Of a stretch of 64,000 bases of DNA, positions 36,601-47,664 are shown piece after piece. Every line of letters starts with the position of its first letter. The stretch's first letter is position 1. Made by a program: the position numbers and the translations under genes. The notes beneath the pieces are model-generated. The model had not been told where the DNA came from. It searched no databases and was given only the letters and a program-made list of their open reading frames with translations. Where the stretch lies: the NCBI RefSeq assembly GCF_042242105.1, contig NC_092035.1, positions 6,730,477 through 6,794,476 of the forward strand. The letters run 5' to 3'. The stretch comes from Pempheris klunzingeri (taxonomy: Eukaryota; Chordata; Actinopteri; Acropomatiformes; Pempheridae).

Positions 36601-39600
36601 CGGACTTGTTCGATGTTAGCGGTGGGGGGTACAAGCCTGATGGGGGCCGCTCAGGAGGAGGAGGTGAGGCCTCAGCACCATTCCAAACATTTTCTCAATG
36701 GCTGCTCTTTTGATCATTGTTCTTCTGGTGCCAGCTGCTCAATCAAATGTCACCTAAATGCATTAGAATAGTCACATGCACATTACACAGCATCCCTGCA
36801 GCTTAGTGTAGTACTGATGTTTACAGTCCAGCACAGTGATCACCAGTGTGATGGAGGAGAATTGGATTATGAGTGATCATCATCATCATGTCCCTTTTGA
36901 TCATAAAGAGAAGTGTCTTGCAGCGTGAACACACACAAGTGGGCTTGAATCTAAACTGATCTGAATTTTGCATTAGTGTGTATTAAAGGACCATACTGTG
37001 GTTTTTACAGGATACTTTGCATTGACGGCTCTACTGCCAGCATCTATAGGATTTGGTTTATAATTGTTAATACAATGTTCGGGTCCCTAAACCTTCATTG
37101 TTGGATTATTAGTTGGAGGATTAAAGTCCTCTCACATCTGAAAGCTGCGTTGAGACTTCACAGCAGTTAGCAGTTAATAAGGTAGAAATGTAGACAGTGA
37201 AAGTAAATGGGCAGAGGATACAGGTGAGATGGATGATTTGACTTTACTGTCACTCTCTACAACAGAGACTGTAGAAATAATTAAAAGCTGCCTCAATGTT
37301 GTCGCCCTTTTCTATGGTTCACAATAAACACAGATCCATCCATCGTCTATCCCGCTTATCCTTAATGGTATGACATTGGGTGTGAGGCTGAATGTGTTAC
37401 ATTTAACCATTCACGCTCACACCCACACCCACGGGCAGTTTAGAGTCACCAGTTAACCTGCATGTCTGTGAACTGTGGGAGGAAGCTGGAGTATCTGGAG
37501 AGAACCCATGCAAGCATGGGGAGAACATGCAAACTCTACACATTACAAAACGACCTAATATATAAAATCAGGTCTCAAAAAATCTGCAGCGTTCTCTGCT
37601 CTGAAGCGCTGAGGACGGAAGGCGCTGAAACCAGGAAGTCTGTACTGAAACCACAACACCAGGATCTGTGATCGATAGCAGCTGCTTACGGTCTCACTCA
37701 TTTGTCTGTTTTAGTGTGTTCAATCCAAGTTTCTCAGTCTTAGTTCCACTGGCACTTGTAGCCACTCAGTCTTTATCACTGTTTCTTTCATACTGGTCTT
37801 GGTGTTAGGAGGATAGCATTGTTAGCTTAAACTAGCCTAGAGTCACTGCCTTAGCCTCTCTCACTGCAGTCGATAACCAGACCGACTGCTCCTCTCTGTA
37901 CAGCTCCAGCTACAGCTTGTTGGCAGGCCTGCTAACACCAGCATCTTCTCCAGCAGCTGTTGTGTATCTTGTTCTGTTCACACACTGTTCACTGTCCCTT
38001 CACTCATTTCTTCAGATTTCCAATTCACCATATAACCCTGGGGGGTCAAATGAAGACTTCTGGATCTATAGATCAAATTCTAAGTGTTGATAAGGACTGT
38101 TGCAGGTTCAGTTCATATTTAACAAACAGATTAATGATGTAATGCCTGTCATGGACTGTCAGTTTAAACACACTTCAGGATACAGACGATGAAATTCCAT
38201 AAAGTTTACTTGGAATCTTGTGAAACTGCAATTACAATACAGTGAAAAATATCTGCATTAATAAACAGCATTGTTGATCATATACACACATCACAACAGT
38301 ATCCAGGCATTAAGCAGACCGCAACTAGCTTAGCCACGTAGCTAATATAATAAAAGCTTGGCTAACATGGTCAAAAAGACAACCAGCAATTCACTAACTT
38401 AGCAACGCAAGTAGCATCCAGCCCCACTTATAATCATGCAAACACAAAGTAACTTGATGGCTTCATGTCATTAGATGAATAATACTCACAGACATTGCTT
38501 TAGCACGGAGGGAAAATGAAGAATAACATCTAAACCGAGGAGCTGGTAACTGCTCATGATGTGATGTCCCATCACAATGACACCCAATCACCACATGGTG
38601 AACTTATTTCCTACTTCCCATTTCCTGCTTCCTGTTTCCTGATATGCACTGCTTCTAGGTTGCTATGGTTACAGCACTAACATATCACACTGAACTGGAT
38701 TTCTGACAGAAAGATATTTCTAGGGGCATAACAGTGCCTGTGTTGTCATGGCGTTGGTGTTTCTCCTATAGTGTGAGGAATCATGATCCTGAGAAACGGA
38801 CGCTGCCTGTTGTTTTGGAGGGTTTCCTACTGTCGTTTAGCTGGAGCATGGAAGTGATTAGCTGTTCTTCTACCAATGAGAGAAAGGAATGAAAACCCAC
38901 AGGCTCTCCAGCGTTATGAGAACCACATGCTTGCTTTTCAGATGTGATTGTGCATGATGGTACACATGAAGCAGCAGCACACACAGGCCCTCTGATGGGC
39001 TTTACTCATGGTGATTAAGCATGTTGTACAGGAGGAAGCACAGTGACGAGACAGTAATACTGGTCCACTCCCATTTGAACACCCCACCCAGGAATCTGCT
39101 GTAGGAAGAAACAAACAAAAATCAAAAGTTTCTAACTATCTAACCCTCCTTTTTTCCTTTGAATGCAGGCGGGGTGGACCCCGGCTCTGATCCTCATGGT
39201 ACGTTTTTATTCTTAAATTAGTTTTTCTACTGTACCATATATGTATATCATGTTCCAGTTCTGAGTTTTAGTTATTAGAGAAGAGCTGACGATGATGTCT
39301 GGACAGTCTACTGACTGTCTGGAGAGGTGCTGCCAACAATGGCCTCATCAGTAGACTAAAATGGAGGACAGTGCTTCTCGTTCCATTCATTATTCCACAG
39401 AATCCACAGCAGCAGTAGTATGGCTCAGATCCTTTCCTGGGATGAGGCCTGGTGGTAAATGCTAAATGGTCTGTATTTGTACAGCACCTTTCTAGTCATT
39501 TCAACTACTCAAAACGCTTTTACATCACATCCTCATTAATTCAGGAGGAACCTAAGTTGGAGGAGACTGTTCTTTCACACACATTCACACACTGAAGCCA

Positions 39601-42600
39601 CAGGTGGCCACAGAGTAGATGCTGGAGAATCTGATATGTAAAGTGAATTTCCTTATCAGCTAAGCAATCAAAGTCAGTATAGTACTCATGAGGAGAACCT
39701 CTGAGCCTGTGAAAACAGTTGTATCATGTCTCTGACTCTTTATTCAGCACTAACTTCAGGTCAGAGCCAACATCATAGCTGCATCCTGAAGCTAAGTGGC
39801 TAAACAGGTGGTAGAGTAGACCTGCAGTCAGAAGGTCGGTGGTTCGATCCCCAGCTCCTCTAAGTCAACATGTGAAGTGTCCTTGGGCAAGACACTTGAA
39901 CGTCAACTTGCAACTGAAGCAGCTTCAGTGTGTGAAAGAACAGTCTTAGATACCTGTGTGAATGAGGATGTGATGTAAAAGCGCTTTGAGTCGTATACAA
40001 ATACAGACCAGCTGTAGTGGTCATTTACCTCATTGGGACTTGAAACAGATACATATTTTGGCACAAAATTGAGTCGTACAGTATAAATCCTGTTTTTGTA
40101 TTTAGTGTCTTTTGTAGGTTCAAATGTATCTGCCCCTCATCACTGATTTTCTGCATTCTGTGTCCCTCACAGCTGGAGCTGATCAGCCTCAAGGTAAATC
40201 CATCTCTAATGTCTTTGTGTCTGCGCTCTGCCGGGCCACTGTGGGCAGCGTTATGTCTTCCTACACAAACCCATCTTTTCCTTGAGTTCTTGAGCATTGT
40301 GGCTATGCTTGTGGCTCTGAAAGCAGCTCATTACCTTACCTTAGATTTGTCTGGGGCTTTTTGTACCACATAAGGACTCTCAGTAGGATCACTGACCCTT
40401 TTGATGTTGGAGTTCATTTGGCTTCATCTGACTAGACAAAACGGTCTAGTGTGCATGTTTGAGGATTACCAGACAGCTGGCTTTAGTCTCATACGGGTAT
40501 ATATACACTGTTGCCCATAAAGTTGGAATAAAATGTTTTTTACCTCTTCTCATGAAATGATTGTGACAATGTGATTTATTCTTGATAAATAAAGTGGATA
40601 TCTTCTCAACTTTATTGATCAAACTCTTCCAAACATATCACAGTGAAACTTAAACCACAATTAACCTTTGCAAACTGTGTATTCAGGCTTTAACAAAATT
40701 TGGGGTGTTGAACAATTATTCCAACTTTATGGGCAACAGTGTGTATGTATGTGTATATATATATACACACACACTGGTACCCTGGTCTGGTTTCTTTAGC
40801 TAAAATCCTGCTACGATTGTGTGTCGTTGCAGATCCAGACCTTCTGTGGGGCCAAATCCTGAAGATGCTAAATGCTAACATGCCAGAGGAATTCTATATG
40901 TGGATGTCCAACCTTAAGCAAACTGTGACACCTCTTTTAGAGAGACTCATGGATCTGCTGCAAGCTATGCCATGAACCATCGCCCCATTTAAACTCTGAT
41001 TGGCTCTCTGGCCTCAGGTTACACTCAGCTAGAGGTTTACAAATGTCTGGTTCAACGGACAAAAACCTAGTAGGTTGTTTGAAAAGTCAGGAGCCAGAGA
41101 TGAAGCCAAGATTGTGATCGTTGGGGTGCTTTTCTGTCTTTGTTTCATTTTTTAACTCACTGTGATGGGTTTAGTTGCAGCTCTGAACTCTCGAGTGCCC
41201 CCCCTGGGTGCTGTGCCCTTCAAACCCTGCCTTCTGTCTTGTGGACACTTACAGCTGCAGGTCTGTGCTGGACTGAGTGAAGGCTGTCCAATGTATTGAG
41301 CCACCATGTTAAGCCGGGGGTGTGTGCATGCACTCCTTTGCCTTTCACTCTCCACCCAGAACCTCCTGTTCATGGCGTGCCGTGACTCATTCATCCGGCA
41401 TGTTGTCAGTTTCCAGCATTCTAGTTGCAGTGGAGTGTGTAGGGTTGGGTCGCTTTCTGGTTCTGCTGGTTCGGTCCAGTGCACTGACTGAACTAGTCAT
41501 TATGAGACCCTCTGCCAAATTAAAAAGGAGCCCACATCTATCAGCTAAATCCAACTTGTAATAAGCAATATGACAACGTGATGAAGACAATATGTTTGTG
41601 AAGGCTGTAAACCAGGGGTGCCCAATACGTCGATCGTGTGACATTAAAAAAATAGATTTTAGTCCATCATCTATCATCCCTAATTAGGACTAAGCGGTTT
41701 AGAAAATAAATGAATGAATGTATCCTCCCTATGGCGTTTGCGACTTGATTGACGTACAGGGCAGCCAGTCTGAGATCTCTTCTCTGCTGCGGGTCCCAGG
41801 CAGGGACATGTGCGGTCAAATGTTCTAGCTACTGCAAAACTCCAGCGAGCGAAGTGAACTGGTTAGCCTTCCAATTTATATCCACTAAAGAAGGGATATT
41901 CTGGGATGGGGAATAGGATAGGAAGGGAGATTCGACTCCATTCAGTGCCATAAATGTATTGAATGTTCCATCACTGTTTGTCACCTATGTGCATTACTGC
42001 TGTCAGTTTTTATGTGTAATACCAAGGGTTACATTAGCTGCAGTTATGTAGTGTACACCAACATATATTGTGTGTATATAAAGTATACTCAGTATATATA
42101 GAAATAAATATATGTTTAGCATTTTTAATGTAGGTAGATCATTCTGATCTGGTCATTTTAAAAGTAGCTTGCAAGCCCAAAAAGTGTGGGCACCCCTGCT
42201 GTAAACGGAGCCACTGGTGTCTGAGAAAAGTTACTGATCTTTGCTTTTAGCGTCTGTCGTGTTGTGCTACTATTACGGCTTGGGCCCAGAAACAAGAAAG
42301 ACTCAAATGTATGATGCCAGAAACCTTCAGGCAGTTGAACAATCTCGAAGACAGACAATACTCACAATACTTAACTTGGCTACAATGACTTAGCGTGAAT
42401 GTAATGGAACCTGGATGCTTGGACAAGACAAGACGATCTGGTACAGGACACAGGGAGACTATTTATACATGAGGTAATAGGAAACAGGTGGAAACAATCA
42501 GGGCGGGGCAGATAATCACAAAGGTGGGAAACACACAAGGGCAGGAAGTCAAACAGCCTGAAACGAGAGGAGAGTGAGGTTTCACAATAAGACAGGAAGT

Positions 42601-45600
42601 GGGAGACAAGACTAGGCACTAAGGCTAAAAACAAAGATCAGGTGGGCTGCTGACTTTTAGTCTCTCCATGGACTTGCCCTGATATTTTATTGTACTAGTC
42701 CTACTAGTAGTGAACAAGCTTATATGACAGGAAAGGAAGTGATGGGATCAGAGAGTGAGTGGAGCACTCTGACTGAAGGTCTGCTCACTTGGACTTCTGG
42801 AGTATTGGATGTCTGAGTAACCTTGCTGTATTTACAGAAATCAGCATCATGTATGGAAAACAGAGTGTTAGTTTATGGTTTGCTCCGTGTCAGGGCACGC
42901 GTGGCCTCTGCCTCTCAGTCCAGACAGACATGGGATCCTCCACACGGCAGCATTCCTAGCAGATTCTTGATCAGATGATGCTTTCTCCCTTTGGCACTTC
43001 TTAGCTGATGACTAGGTCTTTGTGTAGGAATGTATCTTTGGTTCTTTGCGTTTTCATTGAAGCTTTTCTTTCGTTCCCCTTGGTCTGTATGGAGTTTGTA
43101 ACTTTGCTGTAATACTTTATGAATAAAACCAAAGGTGGAAAGGTCAGTGTTTACGTCACGATGTGTTTGATTTATGATCCATGCAAGGCAGGAGACCTCA
43201 AACGAGCCAAGTGAGTCACTCACGTTCCTAGACCCCCAGGGGCCCCCAAGGGCCTCCCTCATTAACAGACATTAGTTTGGCTTTATGGTTTATGTCAGAA
43301 CCTTTAGGTGGCTTCTCATGTAGTTTTCCCACCTTTTTAATAGTAGATATTGTATATCAGTATCATATACTATACACTGTGGGGCTGTGACCTCACACAT
43401 ACAGGATCTCAGTCCCTCCACCCCCCCACATATTCTTCTACACTTAGAAATCCTAGAAAAAAGGCACGCCTTAGAACTTGAAGTCTTAGTCAGATTTCTT
43501 AAGCATCAGCAGTAATCCCCAATATTATTGTTTGTTTCCATGGTTACAAGTCACAGTCACAGTGTTGGCATGTTACAGCAGCAGGGAAGTAAAGGGAACA
43601 TTTTATTTGTCTTTTATGAAAAAGACAGACAGATGTGATTGAAAGCTCCAGTACAAATAAAGCTCCTGCACTTTTCAAGTAAAGGAGGAGACTGGCCATC
43701 AGCCCACAGCACCTGGTGTTAGAGAGGTGACAATAGAAAAGCTCTTCTTGATAAAAACACATGATGCACCAGTGAAACACGTGTTTCCCAGCAGTGAGTC
43801 ACGCTGCAGGCCGACGTCCTTCCTGTTTCTTGTTTTATGCCCAGCCAGCGCCCTGTTTTAGAACCTGCACCATCACAAGACACACCTCCTCCTGATGACT
43901 CACTGTGGTTTCAAAGTGGTGCCAGGCAACAGAAGACCTATTGTGAGTGTGTGTGTGTGCGCCCCACCCTGCCCTCCAGCCCAGGTGTATCACTTTTCTC
44001 TGTGTTCTGCCTGACGACTATCACACCTTTTGTCTCTGTGTTTCACTTCTTTACACTTTACCTCCACTTGGTCCCGACAGCACACTCTGGCTGCCACCTA
44101 GTGGAAAACTGAGGTTACAGCAGTTTACAGCCGTCATTTATCAAACTGATGAACTACTTCTCAAAGAATTCCCCCTCAGAATGCTGTTAGGGTCACCTTT
44201 AGGAGACATGTATGGAGCGGCTCACATGCAGACGTCTGCCACATCCTTTTCTGATATGTCAGAAAATGACTTTTTTAGTATTTGTCCCACTTGTTGAATA
44301 TCTCAGTTGTAATTAACAGTAACATATTTACACTTTAGAAATATATGAATAGCTCTGAAATGTTAGAAAATGTTCTGAAATGGAAAGAAAAAGGAAACCA
44401 AAGTGCAAAAACAGCTCCAGCTGAACTGTTCGCAGCCACATGGAGCTCCGTGCAGGAGGGAGCAGGCTGCAGTTTGTAACAGTGTGCTGTGGTTTTGTCT
44501 TGCAGAAGCTGGATCTGGACAGATCGCAGGGATTGTCAGCGCTGTCGGGGTCGCTCTGTTAGGAGCAGCATCCAGTTACTTTGCTTACCAGAAGAAGAAG
44601 CTCTGCTTCAAGCTGCAGGGAGGTCAGTATGTCCCTCTTCACTGCCACATTTCTAATGTCTTCAGAATGTCATCTGCAGGCTGTGTATGACAGGACTTAC
44701 ATGTATGATGGTGTTGTTGTGTTTATGTAGGTGCAGATCCAGAGAGTGGGAAAGGCCACCATGGTACTCAGTCAGATCCTCAAGGTAGGTTTGTCTTTAC
44801 TAAAGTGTGTGTGTGTGTGTGTGTGTGACCAAGTACAGTCCAAGTACCTCAAACTGATACTGAAGTACAGAAGTGGAGTAATGAAAATGTTGTTACGATG
44901 TGGACAGTACAGCACAGAAGCCTCAGGCAGGTGTGAAGAAGTGCTGTAAAGTAAGAATGCTTTCAAAAATCTACAAAATGCAAAGTGAGCGAACAGAAGA
45001 AACATCTAAATCAAATCACTATTAGGTGTGACCACCCTTTGTCTCTGTGGGGGCCACACCATCACTTCCAGGACTCCTTGTTCTTCTTCATGCTGAAGAT
45101 AGCTCCTGATGACATTGGCTGTATGTTTGGGCTCGTTGTCCTGCTAGATTTGGGGCCAATCGGACGCCTCCCTGATGGTGTTGATGATGGATAAGTATCT
45201 GCCTGTATTTCTCAGCACTGAGGACACCATTAACTCTGACCAAACTGCCTTCTGCTGCAGCCAAATATTTCAGATTTGGACTCATCAGTCCAGAGCTCCT
45301 GCTGCCATTTTTCTGCACCCCAGTTCCCGTTTTCTTGTATAGTTGAGTCTCTTGGCCTTGTTGCCACATTGAAGGTTTGGCTTTTTGGCCACAGTTCTTC
45401 CATGAAGACCACTTCTGGCCAGACTTCTCTGGACAGTAGATGGTGTACCTGGTCCCACTGGTTTCTGATGGTTCTGAGCTGATGGCACTGCTGGACATCT
45501 TCCTGTTTCTAAGGGAAGTGAGCATAATGTGTCTTTCATCTGCTGCACTAAGTTTCCTTGGCCGACCACTGTGTCTGCAGTCCTCAAGGTTTCTTTGTTA

Positions 45601-45815
45601 CATTACAGCATTTCTTCACACCTGCCTAAAACCTTTGCACAAAGGTTTTATAGATATAGATATCAGCCATATAAAATGCATTCTGTCAGACTGTGTGGTG
45701 TAGTGAGGTGTCTTTCTGCTGCGCTCAGCCCTGGCTCTGGGTTTCATCCTCTCACACTCTCACTTTTCTCTTCTTTCACATTTCAGTTTTCAGCAACCTG
45801 CTCAGGACGTCCTAG
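27617..45815 (+). CDS. cd99: CD99 antigen, membrane isoform
   Basis: Fifteen coding exons: 27617-27680, 30367-30399, 30884-30943, 32091-32123, 32877-32921, 33142-33180, 33257-33310, 33978-34016, 34103-34156, 36580-36663, 39169-39198, 40173-40193, 44506-44622, 44731-44784 and 45787-45815. Total 756 nt, 251 residues, all introns phase 1. Signal peptide MKSLRIAALLLLLLPGTLA. The extracellular part alternates acidic modules (GFDLSDALDDA, GGLDLSDAFEP, GFGLDLEDAFGP) with Pro/Lys linkers (DPTPKPDKPAVNPPKSGG), then a Gly-rich GGTFTDSDLFDVSGGG. The membrane helix is about residues 192-213 (IAGIVSAVGVALLGAASSYF), followed by the CD99 signature YQKKKLCFK. The tail ends VFSNLLRTS. CD99 is a heavily glycosylated adhesion protein of leukocyte and endothelial junctions. 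Exons 8-9 are a tandem copy of exons 6-7. The acceptor of the 36580 exon (TTGTTGAAG) is poor. Human CD99 is shorter (185 residues); extra modules explain the difference. Confidence 0.92.
27807..28328. repeat. Minisatellite array 1 in cd99 intron 1
   Basis: Mixed 33-bp and 37-bp units built on GATCTGCTCTGATCCACYGA. The longer unit carries CTCTTTATACAG where the shorter has CTGTACAG. About 15 units, head to tail. Confidence 0.95.
28359..28758. repeat. Minisatellite array 2 in cd99 intron 1
   Basis: Units of about 28 bp (CTACAGACCGACCATCACAG plus ACTGTTCT) with shorter variants of CTACAGACTGTCCT. Unrelated in sequence to the array on either side. Confidence 0.9.
29186..29840. repeat. Minisatellite array 3 in cd99 intron 1, with higher-order repeat
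   Basis: 18-bp units (CAGCTAACTAACCTACAG and variants). A block of about 140 bp containing CAGCAAACCACCCCACAG recurs about 228 bp apart (starting near 29306 and 29534), so the array also expanded by larger duplications. Open frames through it are period artefacts. Confidence 0.92.
31470..31580 (+). repeat. SINE-like repeat fragment
   Basis: It contains a tRNA B-box-like TTCGATCCCCAGCTCCT and AAGTGTCCTTGGGC, shared with 39832-40025. It is truncated. Confidence 0.65.
32981..33341 (+). repeat. cd99: Tandem exon-pair duplication, copy 1 (cd99 exons 6-7)
   Basis: This segment is nearly identical to 33820-34187 over its whole length. The differences are a 3-bp indel, about 10 bp of extra CA repeat in copy 2 and a few substitutions. 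It contains exons 33142-33180 and 33257-33310 with intron on either side. Near identity of the introns shows the copy is recent. Confidence 0.95.
33342..33795. mobile_element. Polinton-type fragment between the duplicated exon pairs
   Basis: Its left end (from 33343) matches 34892-34946 and its right end (about 33738-33783) matches 34946-34990 of the neighbouring Polinton-like element. Between them lie about 350 bp absent from that element. So it is a piece of a related but less deleted copy. No terminal repeat or target duplication is visible. It begins exactly where homology between the two exon-pair copies stops. Confidence 0.75.
33820..34187 (+). repeat. cd99: Tandem exon-pair duplication, copy 2 (cd99 exons 8-9)
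   Basis: Second copy of 32981-33341. Both exons (33978-34016 and 34103-34156) keep their splice sites and frame. They encode the same modules as copy 1 with two conservative changes (FGP to LGP, TPK to NPK). Confidence 0.95.
34465..34501. other. 15-bp perfect hairpin inside the Polinton-like element
   Basis: CCCCATAAAAGCAGA at 34465-34479 and its exact complement at 34487-34501 enclose a 7-base loop. T and A runs outside the stem extend it. A TATA-like ATAAAAG sits in each arm. Confidence 0.8.
34682..35445 (-). pseudogene. Broken Polinton reading frame, possible N-terminal part of DNA polymerase B
   Basis: Two minus-strand frames, 35068-35445 and 34682-34969, look like one ancestral frame split by a frameshift near 35075, because the repeat pattern of the first continues in the second after a one-base shift. 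The first part has three internal repeats built on NQLNLIPAP, DLTENAE and PLKNALQ. The second has a spacing of basic residues, then RTDLLCSAISLA, resembling the K/R...R-x-D-x-LC-x-A-x-x-I pattern before the exonuclease region of protein-primed B-family polymerases of Polintons and adenoviruses. No exonuclease or polymerase motif is left, so it cannot be functional. The polymerase assignment is inference. Confidence 0.45.
36401..36510. mobile_element. Short palindromic element (foldback MITE-like), copy 1
   Basis: The ends are inverted: TGTTTCC...TTCCAACACA at the left and TGTGTTGGAGCGGGGAAACA at the right. A related copy lies at 59033-59139. No coding content. Confidence 0.7.
37332..37545 (+). 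repeat. Widespread fish interspersed repeat
   Basis: Recognisable consensus blocks CCCGCTTATCC, TTTAGAGTCACCAGTTAAC, CTGTGGGAGGAAGCTGGAGT and GGGGAGAACATGCAAACTCT. This family is very abundant in teleosts. Non-coding. Confidence 0.75.
39455..39610 (-). repeat. SINE-like repeat, inverted partner of 39832-40025
   Basis: The reverse complement of the 3' half of the family: AAATGGTCTGTATTTGTACA, TTTCTAGTCATTTCAACTAC and TTTTACATCACATCCTCATT. It stands head-on to the plus-strand copy about 220 bp away. Confidence 0.75.
39832..40025 (+). repeat. SINE-like interspersed repeat with tRNA-like B box
   Basis: It begins GGTCGGTGGTTCGATCCCCA (Pol III B-box-like). It continues through AAGTGTCCTTGGGCAAGACA and CTGAAGCAGCTTCAGTGTGT, and ends near AAAGCGCTTTGAGTCG. 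This is the most complete copy in the window. Confidence 0.75.
40506..40741. mobile_element. Tc1/mariner-type MITE
   Basis: 236 bp with near-perfect 26-bp inverted ends: CACTGTTGCCCATAAAGTTG at the left and its complement at the right. TA-rich flanks fit insertion at TA. There is no transposase. It ends about 90 bp upstream of the alternative terminal exon of cd99. Confidence 0.85.
40833..40975 (+). CDS. cd99: Alternative terminal exon of cd99 (predicted soluble isoform)
   Basis: It follows a good acceptor (GTGTGTCGTTGCAG) and is in phase 1 with the preceding exon 40173-40193. It encodes 47 residues then a stop: DPDLLWGQILKMLNANMPEE, a linker with Trp and Met, then VTPLLERLMDLLQAMP. The pattern of Leu/Met/Ile every three to four residues suggests an amphipathic helix. 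Use of this exon ends the protein at 232 residues with no membrane helix; the membrane form must skip it. Possible polyadenylation signals are ATTAAA at 41519-41524 and AATAAA at 41705-41710. The neighbouring CD99-like gene also ends in a Leu-rich soluble tail, so this may be an ancestral option of the family. Confirmation needs transcripts. Confidence 0.65.
41613..42198. mobile_element. Non-autonomous hAT element with perfect 8-bp target duplication
   Basis: 586 bp with terminal inverted repeats CAGGGGTGCCCA / TGGGCACCCCTG (one base differs) and an exact flanking duplication CTGTAAAC (41605-41612 and 42199-42206). An 8-bp duplication is typical of hAT. No transposase frame. It may supply an AATAAA (41705-41710) for the cd99 soluble transcript. 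Confidence 0.9.
42283..42640 (-). mobile_element. LTR-like fragment, probably Gypsy-type
   Basis: On the minus strand it carries a promoter-like GTATAAATAG and blocks shared with 59993-60138 (CTGCCCCGCCCTGATTGTTT; CAGATCGTCTTGTCTTG). No internal retroelement genes lie beside it, so it is best read as a solo or partial LTR. Exact ends not set. Confidence 0.55.
45014..45640 (-). pseudogene. Tc1/mariner transposase remnant in the last cd99 intron
   Basis: The minus strand carries degenerate Tc1 transposase text, including the catalytic-region peptide LWTDESKSEIFG and LNYTRKRELGC. It is split over two frames with frameshifts and stops. It lies between exons 14 and 15 of cd99, antisense to the gene. 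Inactive. Confidence 0.85.
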
Positions 45816-47664
45816 GCTTGGGCCGACACACACAGTCAGCAGCCTCCTCGATCAAACTCAGCCCCTCAACGGTCAATCAACTGCCATTTATCATCTTTGG
45901 TGTGAGAGAATACAGTCAGTTGTGTTGCATTAGTTCCTGTGTTGGCCTTGAACAAAGCTCCTGGTCCTGGCCGAGTGGAACTGCTGTGTCTTTTACACCC
46001 AGTGTGATTATGTGTGTGTTTGGTATTACGGCTGTATACAGTCAGCTGTGCCGAGGCCCCCCCAGCTGGCATCTAACAACACTCCAACAAAGCTTCTGGT
46101 GTTTTCTTCTGTTTGGATGTAGTTAAGTATTTTCTCTTGAATCCTGAACAGTTTATGGTATTAATACAAACAAGCCATTGTTTTTTTAAAGTCTTTCTCT
46201 GTGACAAGCACTGTTTTAATCATGGCTCAGCTTCTGTCAGTGAAAGCAGCACTTCTTGCACACTTTCAAACTAAAAGCCTTCCAGGAAGAGCAGGGAGTT
46301 TGTCCATTGAGCTGCTGGAAGGCTTTTAATGTGAAATGTGATGTCTGAGGCACTGCTGTGTGACTGATGGTTCCTTAACAATGATTTTAAAAGCAAAATC
46401 AAGATGTAAGCGATTGTACTAGTAGTTTTTATTTTATAGTGAATGAGTGAATGAAACCCGTCTTTCTGGCAGATTGAAATTGGGGCCACGTTCACCCTCA
46501 GCTGAGGAGAATCGAGTTTCTGGCTGCTGTCTGAGAATTTACACTTTAACACAAAGATGTGTGAACTTGTCTTGATGTGATCATCATGGAACTGGATCTA
46601 AATCCAGCAGAAGGATGTTTGTTTTTAATGTAAAAAGCTGATTTGGATGTGAGCACATGGAGGTCGTTACCACATAGATTCATCCTGTTCTCAGTTTGTG
46701 TCTCTTGAGGATCTTTTGCTGTAACATATAAACATGTAGCGTGCAGTATAATAATCATCTTTTTGTTTGGTGTGTTGGGAAGTGATCCTACGTTTGTGTC
46801 CTGCAAAGTTCATTTTTCTCTGTAATCTGAGTCCCTAAGGTGGCATCTCCTTGGCATCTTCGTCAGTGTCCCTAAATCCCCGATGATTATATAAGAATAT
46901 TGAGTCCAGCTGTAGAAAAGAATGACTACAGCTCCTAAACTCCTTAACAGGAAGTGGCCTGCTAACATCTCAGCCATTGAACCGTATAAGGTGACGTGTT
47001 GTCCACTGCCCCCCAGTGATCAAAAACAATGAGTGCAGCTCTAAATGAAATGAAACATGAAACGAGCAAACTTGCTTCTAGAGAATTCTTGATGCTTTTT
47101 TTGGACAAAGTTGAGATATTTTTATCAGACTGACCAGTTGTTTTAAGAAAGCCAGCTTTAGAGGAGTCAGTCACTCAGAGGTGAGCTGAGGAAGTGGAGA
47201 ATTATTGCAGTCGGTGTATTTTATCCCTTTTGTTGCTCAGCTTTGACGCCCTTTTTGCTTGCCGTAGCAGAGCAGCAGCCAGGAAACCCAGGCGACCCTC
47301 TGAGGCCTTTAGTTCACAGTTATGGTCTTTAACAAGTTCTCTGTATGGTGTTAGCTGTGTGGGTTCCCTCCACCTCACCGTGTGTCAGCTTCATCTTGTA
47401 CTTCAACCACAGTGCTCATTGTAGCTGCAGCGATGGTTTGATGATGCTGAAATGAATGAATGAGCTGCACCTTGTGAGCTGTAAATACTTGAGAATAATG
47501 TGTATAGATGCCTGCTGACCTTTTGCTTTACGCTTGATGCTGCAGATTTTTGTTTTGAAGCTCATCTCAGTTTCACAAGCATAGACCCGATCCAGGTAAA
47601 TGACATCTGATGATTAGACCAATGTTACTTTGTGAGTGGTTTTAAAGTGTGTGTACATGTTTTC

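Noticed and set aside
43837..44297. Open frames of 91 and 116 codons upstream of the cd99 membrane exon
   Set aside because: They start mid-intron and hold simple repeats. The known family protein needs no exon here.
45088..45587. Frames that might be a novel 145-residue protein
   Set aside because: The peptides match Tc1 transposase text and are broken by frameshifts, so a transposon remnant.
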